Origin: Adiantum capillus-veneris
Lineage: Eukaryota; Streptophyta; Polypodiopsida; Polypodiales; Pteridaceae
Assembly (NCBI GenBank): GCA_014529385.2
Contig: CM043966.1
Location: 105,289,087-105,349,086 of the forward strand
DNA length: 60,000 nucleotides
Direction of reading: 5' to 3'
Made by a program: the position numbers and the translations under genes. Position 1 is the first letter of the stretch. Every line of letters begins with the position of its first letter. The notes under the pieces were generated by a model, which was not told where the DNA came from, made no database searches, and was given only the letters and a program-made list of their open reading frames with translations. Below are positions 53,891 to 60,000 of the stretch, piece after piece.

Positions 53891-54974
53891 TCTTATCCCA
53901 GGGAGTACACCCCCGGCCAAGGCCCCCTACCACATGAATGACACCGAGCTAAAAGAGCTCAAGAAGCAACTCCAGGAATTAGAGGATCAAGGTTTCATCA
54001 GGCCCAGCAGCTCTCCTTTTGGGGCCCCAGTCCTGTTTGTCAAGAAGAAAGATGGCTCAATGCGACTATTCATGGATTATCGGGCCCTCAACAAAATAAC
54101 TATCAAGAACAGATACCCAGTTCCTCTCATGGAAGATCTTCTGGATAGACTACAGGGTGCCCAATACTTCACTCGCATCGACCTCCGCTCAGGCTATCAC
54201 CAAGTCCGCATCGCCTCTAAAGACATTCCGAAGACCGCCTTCCGCACACGCTACGGCTCCTGGGAATGGATGGTCCTGGGGTTCAGTCTCACCGGCGGTC
54301 CTGGCACTTTTTGCCGAGTAATCCATGACAGCTTCCACGACATGATTGACGACTACCTCATCACTTACATTGATGACCTTCTCATCTACAGCAAAACCTT
54401 AGAAGAGCACCAGAAGCATGTCGCCGCAGTACTCCAACGCCTCCGTGAACACCAACTTTATGCAAAGCTGGAGAAATGTGAGTTTGCTGTCCAGAAAATC
54501 GAGTTCCTCGGTTTCATCGTCACGTCCGAAGGTATAATGGTGGACCCCAAGAAAGTCGACGCCGTCATCAAGTGGGCCCCCTCGACATCCATCAAAGAAG
54601 TCCGAGAGTTTGTGGGTTTCTGTCAGTACACCCGCCGCTTCATCCGCGACTTCAGCAAGATTGCGGCCCCACTTACAGAGATAACCAAAGGCCACAAACC
54701 CTTTCAGTGGACCTCCAGAGAAGAAGAAGCCTTTGAGAACCTGAAGATAGCCATGTGTGGTGCCCCCGTCCTCCGACTACCCAACTTCACCAAACCTTTT
54801 GAAGTTCATACGGATGCCTCCGATGGCGCCATTGGTGGTGTCCTCATGCAAGAGAGTCAACCCATCGCCTATGAATCCCACAAATTCACCGATGTAGAGA
54901 CAAGATGGACCACACATGAGAAGGAAATGCTCGCTGTCGTCCACTGCCTCCGAAAGTGGCGACACTATGTCTAA
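53870..54974 (+). CDS. Permuted gypsy reverse transcriptase and RNase H start
   Basis: The coding part of a 437-residue open frame (opened artificially at 53661). RT blocks: [50 protein letters not shown] and an intact [10 protein letters not shown] catalytic box. It continues through [11 protein letters not shown], the connection region [14 protein letters not shown] and RNase [16 protein letters not shown] to CLRKWRHYV, then a TAA. After the stop the same phase runs on with KVYTDNICLKYF and NVMRDDLSQRP. Apart from the C runs and this stop the RT appears sound. Confidence 0.92.
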
Positions 54975-55776
54975 GACAAGCACACAAAGGTCTACACAGA
55001 TAACATATGCCTCAAGTACTTCCAGACACAACCAAAAATCACCCCCAAGCAAGCCAGGTGGCAAGATACACTGGCCGAATACGACATCGACATCATTCAC
55101 AAACCAGGTACCACAAATGTCATGCGAGATGATCTCAGCCAAAGACCCACCCTCACAGCCATCTCCACAGCAACCAGCACCCTACGCCAACGCATCCTCG
55201 ACGCTCAAAAAGCTGACCCCGTTGTCCTACGAATGCTCAACGACCACATCTCTGGCAAAGCTTCCCTGGGTCTATTCGAAGTCAAAGACAACCTCTTCTA
55301 CGCGCATGGCAAAATCTACATCCCCAATGATCCAAAGCTAAAGAAAGACCTCATGTGGGAGGCTCATGATTGCAAGCTAGCGGGACATGGTGGCCAGAAA
55401 AGATCTTATGACAAACTACATCAACACTACATGTGGCCCAAAATGAAGGACGACGTAATCGACTACGTGCGCACCTGCCCAACCTGTCACTTGGTCAAAG
55501 CTCAAAGAGTCAAGCCTGCTGGCCTCCTCCACCCCATGCCAACACCCTCCTGGCCTTGGGACATGGTAAGTATGGACTTCATCGTCGACCTCCCCCCCTC
55601 CCACGGCCACACTACCATCATGGTGGTCGTCGACTACTTCACCAAGCAAGCCCACTTCATCCCTGCAAAGCCTCTCGTCACCGCCTACCAAGTCGCCAAA
55701 CACTTCTTCGCCAAAGTCTTCAAATACCACGGCCTCCCCTTAGCCATAATTTCTGATCGCGACACCCGTTTCTCCG
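54975..55776 (+). CDS. Permuted gypsy RNase H end and integrase N-terminal half
   Basis: The end of RNase H (KVYTDNICLKYF) lies just after the stop. An open frame from 55122 carries integrase: zinc region HDCKLAGHGGQKRSYDKLHQ, then YVRTCPTCHLVKA (HHCC), DMVSMDFIVDLP with the first acid, VVVDYFTKQAHFIP and IISDRDTRF with the second acid. The sequence breaks off directly after DTRF, at about 55772, and turns into CCGTTTT repeat, so the third acid and the C-terminal domain are missing. The open frame continues into the repeat by chance. Confidence 0.92.
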
Positions 55777-56240
55777 TGTTCTTGGCCCGTTTTGCCCCGT
55801 TTTCACCACGTCCCTTGCGTTTTTGCCCCGTTTTGCCCCGTCCCTTGTGTTTTCTCCACGTTCCCCACCGCTTTTTCGCCGTTTTTCCTCGTTTGATCCG
55901 CGTTCCTTGCCGTTTTGCCCCGTTTTCACCGCATTCTCCGCGTTCTTGGCCCGTTTTGCCCTGTCCCTTGCGTTTTCTCCACGTTCCCCACCGTTTTTCA
56001 CCGTTTTGCCTTGTTTGACCCGCGTTCCTTGCCATTTTGCCCCGTGTTGACGCGTTTCTCCACGTTCCTTATTGTTTTTCAACGTTTTACCCCGTTTTGC
56101 CCCGTCTTACACCGTTTGGGACTAGTTTTCATTGTTTTTGACCCGTTTTTCTTGGTTTTCGCCGTTTTGGACCCCGTTTTGCGTTGTATCATCGTTTTTC
56201 CGACGTTTTCAAGCCCGTTTTTTGCAGTCTTTCAGTTTTC
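55767..56240. repeat. CCGTTTT-rich imperfect tandem repeat
   Basis: About 470 bases made of words such as GCCCCGTTTT, CCGTTTT, CACGTTCCCCACCG and GCGTTCCTTG. A larger unit can be seen: GTTCTTGGCCCGTTTTGCCC starts at about 55787 and again at about 55943. It is strongly T/C rich on the plus strand. It abuts the broken integrase, where CGTTTCTCC is shared by both sides, and leads into the gag-like start at 56286. It may be the 5' leader or LTR of the same gypsy family. Confidence 0.85.
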
Positions 56241-56285
56241 GACATTTTTGAGTTTTCTTTTGGCTTCGGCCACAAAAGTACAGAA

Positions 56286-56602
56286 ATGGTTGGAGATCAA
56301 GAATATGACGACAGATACAGGACCAAACCTGATCTGAATAAGAAGGAGAAGAAGAAGAAGGAAACAAAGACGCGACAAGATGCCCAAGACACAATAGAAA
56401 AGAGACTGGAGGCACGCATCATGGCCTCCGTGGAACAACAGATCAACTTGATGTCGGCTAACCTGGGCGACCTGATTCAAACACAGCTAGGCCAGCGATA
56501 CAAAGACCGCCCAGGCACGAGTAATGTCAACACGCGACGAAATACACAAAGACGACCGTGGCCCGAAAGACTAGGAACAGTCGATGAAGCAAATCCATCC
56601 GG
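56286..56602 (+). pseudogene. Gag-like N-terminus after the repeat
   Basis: From Met at 56286: MVGDQEYDDRYRTKPDLNKK, then a charged, helical stretch KRLEARIMASVEQQINLMSA and NLGDLIQTQLGQRYKDRPGT. No conserved gag core is reached before the sequence changes back to host RT at about 56602. The position after a leader-like repeat and the charged coiled character suggest a gypsy gag start, which is inference. The frame is also open upstream to 56184. Confidence 0.5.
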
Positions 56603-57123
56603 GCTGATCATTTTGAACACTTCAAAACGGTATTCGAAAAATGTAAACTTTATAGGATTTGCTTAAATCCTAAAAAGTGCACATTCATGGGTAGGCAAGG
56701 AAAAATTCTTGGAAAAAGTTTAAAATTTTTGAAAAAATTCATGTCATTGCTGATTTTCCTAGACCAACAACAATCAAGGGAGTTTAAGCCTTCATGGAGC
56801 ATTGTGGATATTACAGATGGTTCATTTACACATACGCTATAATTGTAAAACCCACATATAGCTTGATTACACACTTTGAATGGACCGAGGCATGTGAAGA
56901 ATCCTTCATGAAGCTTAAGCAATCTCTCACCACAGCACTAATATTGAAAGCACCAGATTGAAATAAGGTATTCCACATACATGTAGATGCTTCTAATTTC
57001 GCTATAGGTCGTATACTAGCTCAACCAGGAGATGGGAAAATTGATTTTCCTATTTCTTATGCTAGCCGATAGTTGAACATGGCAGAATAGAATTACACTA
57101 CCACTGAAAGAGAAGGATTAGGA
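56603..57123 (+). pseudogene. Large gypsy RT thumb, connection and RNase H start
   Basis: Host pol resumes as HFEHFKTVFEKC, then YRICLNPKKCTFMGRQGKIL (thumb region). In changing phases FMEHCGYYRWF-like connection sequence and HIHVDASNFAIGRILAQPG, the first RNase H acid, follow. Stops and small indels are frequent. The RT catalytic box that should precede this piece is absent on both sides of the insertion. Confidence 0.85.
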
Positions 57124-57498
57124 ATGATCTATGCCGTAAAAAAATATAGACATTACCTACTCGCAAACAAATTTGTGTTCTTTGTAGACCACCAAGATTT
57201 ATTGTACTTGGTCAACAAGCCATGCAGCATAGGAAGAATAGTGAGATGGTTCATCATTCTTCTGGAATTTGATTTCACTATGGTTGTAAAAAAAGGCACT
57301 ACTCATCAAAGAGCAGATCATTTGTCAAGGATTGTTACAGGAGAATCACCTAAAGGGCTAGACGATGATCTCCCAGATGCCTATTTGTTCTTCGTGGAAA
57401 TGATACCTCGATGGTCGGAAAACATGGTATCATTGATGACAATAGCTCAAGTGGATTCACAAATACCACTTCCTTTTACAATCGGATTAATCAAGTAA
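57124..57498 (+). pseudogene. Large gypsy RNase H C-terminal half
   Basis: A 124-residue frame. MIYAVKKYRHYLLANKFVFF, then VDHQDLLYLVNKP, GRIVRWFIILLEFDFTMVVK, KGTTHQRADHLSRI (the ADxLSR close of RNase H) and DLPDAYLFFVEMIPRW. It is in frame with the next piece; one TAA at 57496-57498 separates them. Confidence 0.9.
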
Positions 57499-58131
57499 TT
57501 GGCTATGTATCAATTACTAGCTGGTAGGCTATACAAAAGAAATCAAGATAGAATATTGCTCTTATGCATTAATACTGAAGACAAAGACCAATACCTAAGT
57601 CAAGCACATGTTACCATAGTAGGACTTCACTTTGCGGAAGACGAAACTATGCGACGAAGTTTGAGACTTGGAGTATTTTGGCCGACTATGAGGAGTGATG
57701 TTCGCTCTTTTGTAAAGGAGTGCCCTCAATGTCAAAAACAAACACCCATACCTCACGTAACACTGTTTCAAATGTCACATGTTTCAAGGTGGAGTAACTA
57801 TCTAGTTACTTACTTATCAAGCCGAACATTTCCTGAGGATATGAGTAAACGTCGTCAAAGAGCAATTGAAACTGAATTAAGAGACTATGCTCTTATTGGA
57901 AACCAATTGTATCGGAGACGTAAGGATCAACGTCTGCGTCTTTGTGCAAATGAAGACGAATATATTCCAGCTATAGAACATGCACATGCCGGATTAGTTG
58001 GAGGTCATTTTTCCAGTGAAACCACCACAAGAGCAATCTTGATGGCAGGTATATGGTGGCCAACACTTTTTGTAGATGCCAAGGAATATGTTAGAAGGTA
58101 TGATGCCAAGCAAAAATGCCAACACGAGTAG
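57499..58131 (+). CDS. Duplicated integrase HHCC zinc-binding domains
   Basis: A 210-residue open frame with an internal tandem duplication of 126 residues. Copy 1: YQLLAGRLYKR (from residue 4), QAHVTIVGLHF (H37, H44), LGVFWPTMRSDVRSFVKECP, CPQC (C75, C78). Copy 2: YALIGNQLYRR (from 130), EHAHAGLVGGHF (H163, H170), AGIWWPTLFVDAKEYVRRYD, with Tyr201 and Lys204 where the two Cys belong. Spacings in both are 7, 31 and 3, exactly equal. The HHCC domain normally occurs once in integrase and helps multimerisation. Here copy 1 keeps all four ligands and copy 2, next to the catalytic core, has lost both Cys. Confidence 0.88.
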   Translation: MAMYQLLAGRLYKRNQDRILLLCINTEDKDQYLSQAHVTIVGLHFAEDETMRRSLRLGVFWPTMRSDVRSFVKECPQCQKQTPIPHVTLFQMSHVSRWSNYLVTYLSSRTFPEDMSKRRQRAIETELRDYALIGNQLYRRRKDQRLRLCANEDEYIPAIEHAHAGLVGGHFSSETTTRAILMAGIWWPTLFVDAKEYVRRYDAKQKCQHE

Positions 58132-58805
58132 ATAGAATGCCCTTAAGACCAATGATGGGGGCAATATCTTTCACAAAATGGGGTATATATTTTGTTGGGT
58201 CAATACAACCACCTACTTATAGAACCCAATATGAGTATATCATTGTAGCTACAGACTATTTGACCAAGTGGGCTGAGTCTAAAGCAACTTAAAAGAATGA
58301 TGCCAGAACCACTGTCGCATTCTTATATGAGTATGTATTCACGAGATATGGACTGCCAATTGAATTTGTCAGTGATCGGGGAACTCACTTCCTCAATGAT
58401 ATAATTAAGTATTTGCTTAATGAGTTTACGATCATCCATAACAAATCATCTCCCTATCACCCACAAGCAAACGGACAAGCTGAGCATACAAATAAAATTC
58501 TTAGCTCGATACTGACTAAAGTGGTTAGTTCAGGAAGGAAGGACTGGGAAATGAATCTCCATGCATCTCTATGGGCTTATCGACTTTCATTCAAAACAAC
58601 TTTAAATGCTACACACTTTAACCTTGTTTATGGTCTTGATGCCATACTGTCAATAGAATTTCTATTGCCGACATTAAGGGTAGCTAAGGATCTTGAGTGG
58701 ACTGGACATGAATTGTCAGAAAGACTAGAAGATTTAGAGAAGCTAGACGATCAAAGGCTAACTGCCGTAGCTCATATCTATGCACAAAAGTGGAAACAAA
58801 AATAG
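58132..58805 (+). pseudogene. Large gypsy integrase catalytic core
   Basis: One phase, with stops, reads KWGIYFVGSIQPP, IIVATDYLTKWAESKAT, RYGLPIEFVSDRGTHF, PYHPQANGQAEHTNKILSS and LWAYRLSFKTTLNATHFNLV, then FLLPTLRVAKDLEWTGHELS. The second and third acids are intact (Asp codon 58374-58376, Glu codon 58482-58484, 35 residues between, the D,D35E spacing). The first Asp is Tyr (codon 58188-58190; the family has IDFVG). The open part is 58413-58805. Confidence 0.9.
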
Positions 58806-59191
58806 TTTTTTGATTCCCATCTAATAACAAAAATCTTCAAGAAAGGGTATGTTCCCTTAACCAATACATTCCCAAGTTTAAGAAAAAGGGAAACGGACTG
58901 TTTATCATTGAAGATGTATCTCCAAGTGGAGCAGTAAAGTTTTCCACCCTAGATGGTGAACCAATGGCTTATTGGATTAGTGGATATCGTTTAAAGAAAT
59001 ACAATATTCCACTAGCCAATGAATTGCTAGAAAGAATGCATGCAACCAAGCAAAGGAGGATTAAATGAAATCAGGTTATTAATGAAGCCCAAGAGGAATC
59101 TCGGCTTCGAGTACTCAAACGGAAATCTGCTCTCAAGAATCAACAGATATCGATTCCCATCAACACTCTGGAAATAGATGACCGAAATAGA
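58806..59191 (+). pseudogene. Large gypsy integrase C-terminal region
   Basis: In one phase from 58859: NQYIPKFKKKGNGLFIIEDV, then GAVKFSTLDGEPMAYWISGY and RLKKYNIPLANELLERMHAT. LDGEPM..WISGyRLK.Y is the known end of this type of integrase. A TGA at 59066 follows KQRRIK and may be a genuine end or a lesion. The same phase then goes on to 59953 with stops at 59192, 59243 and 59426. Confidence 0.8.
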
Positions 59192-59194
59192 TGA

Positions 59195-59560
59195 ATGGTT
59201 AGATGTAATGGACCTTCGCATCAAAGTACAACTCAACAATCATAGCACCAATGCTTCGACATAGGAGCTAGAGTGAATGTAGGCAGTTATTCCACGTACA
59301 AGAAAGCAACAAGTCAAGCATTGACAGTGGGAATATTGACTATCAAAGGATGCAGCAAGAACTCAACACCAACATTGGGAATAGTCAACTTGAACGTGAT
59401 ACTAAATGGATGTTCATGTCCTCATTAGTTTGTATGCTTACCAGATGAACACATGAATGAGATAATGATTCTTGGAATTCCCTGGATGCGGACATACAAA
59501 GCAATATCGGATTGGGATACAAATCAGCTCAAGTTATCACCAAAAGGTGGAAAACTCATT
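59195..59560 (+). pseudogene. Second retropepsin-like domain after integrase
   Basis: In the same phase as the integrase end: CFDIGARVNVGSYSTYKKAT, then LGIVNLNVILNGCS, a TAG at 59426, FVCLPDEHMNEIMILGIPWM and AISDWDTNQLKLS. This has the layout of a plant gypsy retropepsin (D-x-GA-x-VN...Y..YKK; ILGxPWM; DW....L.L). The Asp codon is 59258-59260 and the ILGIPW motif follows 72 residues later, against 74 in protease 1. The active-site triplet reads D-I-G in place of D-T/S-G. Protease is not expected after integrase in Ty3/gypsy. The domain call is inference from motif and spacing. Confidence 0.65.
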
Positions 59561-60000
59561 GTTCCAATTGCACCAAGCAAGGAGGAATGGAAAGGAAGCA
59601 ATCAGCAGATCAAACCACGAAGTAATCAATCTTCTCCATTCTCTCTACAAGTAAATGCTACAAGTAGCATGCAAGGATTTAGGCACATTTGGGTACCAAA
59701 AGCAGAGCTTAAGGACAAGCCAGTTCAAATTTGGGTGCCCAAAACAATACCGACAAAACCAAAGACGGTTCCACAGGTCAAAACACAAAGACGAGCATCT
59801 CCGATCAAGGAACCTAACTTGAAATGGATTTGGTGGAAAAAGGAGCACTTACCTTCTCCACAAACCGTAAAACCAATCAAGCAATGGAGAGTTAAGTCTC
59901 AAAAGACTCCACTACACCATTCCACACCAAGAAAACCAACCTACCAATGGTGAGAAAAAGCTCGACAACAGTCAAAAGTGTTACCTACAGCTCAAGCAAT
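59561..60000 (+). pseudogene. Trp/Lys-rich tail after the second retropepsin-like domain
   Basis: The frame 59453-59953 continues with a basic, Pro- and Trp-containing tail. The word IWVPK occurs twice (HIWVPKAELKDKPVQIWVPK), with KWIWWKKEH, KQWRVK and PTYQW later. No known domain. It ends at TGA 59951 and the element continues beyond the window. Confidence 0.55.

Larger units (their letters stand above)
52991..56602 (+). mobile_element. Permuted gypsy fragment inside the large gypsy RT
   Basis: A foreign 3.6-kb piece, more GC-rich than the host. It runs gag C-terminal end, protease, RT, RNase H and first half of integrase, then a CCGTTTT-rich repeat block, then a gag-like N-terminus. Placing gag N-terminus after integrase is circularly permuted relative to a normal element. 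No LTRs or target duplication bound it, part of the host RT is missing at the site, and an 18-bp duplication marks the left junction. The right border is about 56602, where host RT resumes as HFEHFKTVFEKC. Confidence 0.72.
42347..60000 (+). mobile_element. Large Ty3/gypsy element with extra domains, nested and degenerate
   Basis: Plus-strand element: gag start (MNLRSG at 42347), gag core, knuckle, a long spacer frame, protease, RT, RNase H, doubled integrase zinc domain, integrase core, and a second retropepsin-like domain after integrase. It is interrupted by copia copy B (47377-52551) and by a foreign gypsy fragment (about 52991-56602). Host sequence alone is about 8.9 kb and no 3' LTR appears before the window ends. 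Integrase has Tyr for its first catalytic Asp and the RT catalytic box is missing, so it is dead. The order protease-RT-RNase H-integrase assigns it to Ty3/gypsy; lineage is uncertain. Confidence 0.88.

Overview
The window looks like repeat-rich nuclear DNA of a land plant with a large genome (a gymnosperm or fern-scale genome would fit; the species cannot be fixed from the sequence). The evidence is the repeat content: Ty3/gypsy and Ty1/copia LTR retrotransposons primed by initiator-Met tRNA, plant-type CACTA and MULE transposases, a LINE, and long dinucleotide microsatellites. I found no convincing cellular gene, tRNA or rRNA. Every recognisable coding stretch belongs to a mobile element, and nearly all are broken by stops or frameshifts.

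Layout. 1-1390: nothing recognised. 1391-9808: Ty3/gypsy chromovirus-like element on the minus strand with both LTRs, tRNA primer site, gag, protease, RT, RNase H, integrase and a tail like a chromodomain. 9.8-14.3 kb: a gypsy integrase tail, microsatellites with shared flanks, and a decayed LINE (minus). 14.3-22.7 kb: a MULE-type transposase remnant (minus), two diverged copies of a gag-like region (minus) and a short gypsy pol scrap. 22.8-24.1 kb: dense compound microsatellites. 24.6-26.6 kb: CACTA (TNP2-like) transposase remnant (plus). 26819-32024: Ty1/copia element (minus), TSD TCCCC. 32.3-32.9 kb: an 80-bp tandem repeat. 33593-38713: a second copia family, copy A (minus), TSD ATCAT. 38.7-42.3 kb: AT-rich, with diverged ~290-bp units that each carry a palindrome. 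42.3 kb to the window end: a very large Ty3/gypsy element (plus) with two later intrusions, copia copy B at 47377-52551 (minus, TSD GAAAC) and a permuted piece of a different gypsy element at about 52991-56602 (plus).

How it works together: the 42-60 kb stack gives an order of events. The big gypsy came first; copia copy B cut its RT domain, and a gypsy fragment lies at a scar that removed the RT catalytic motif. The big gypsy is the most unusual object here. Its pol frame carries a tandem duplication of the integrase HHCC zinc-binding domain and, after integrase, a second retropepsin-like domain in addition to the normal one before RT. The two copies of the second copia family share a 1.3-kb block with no visible difference, inside otherwise diverged sequence, and share a nonsense codon near the start of gag. 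This suggests conversion or recombination between elements and spread of a damaged lineage.
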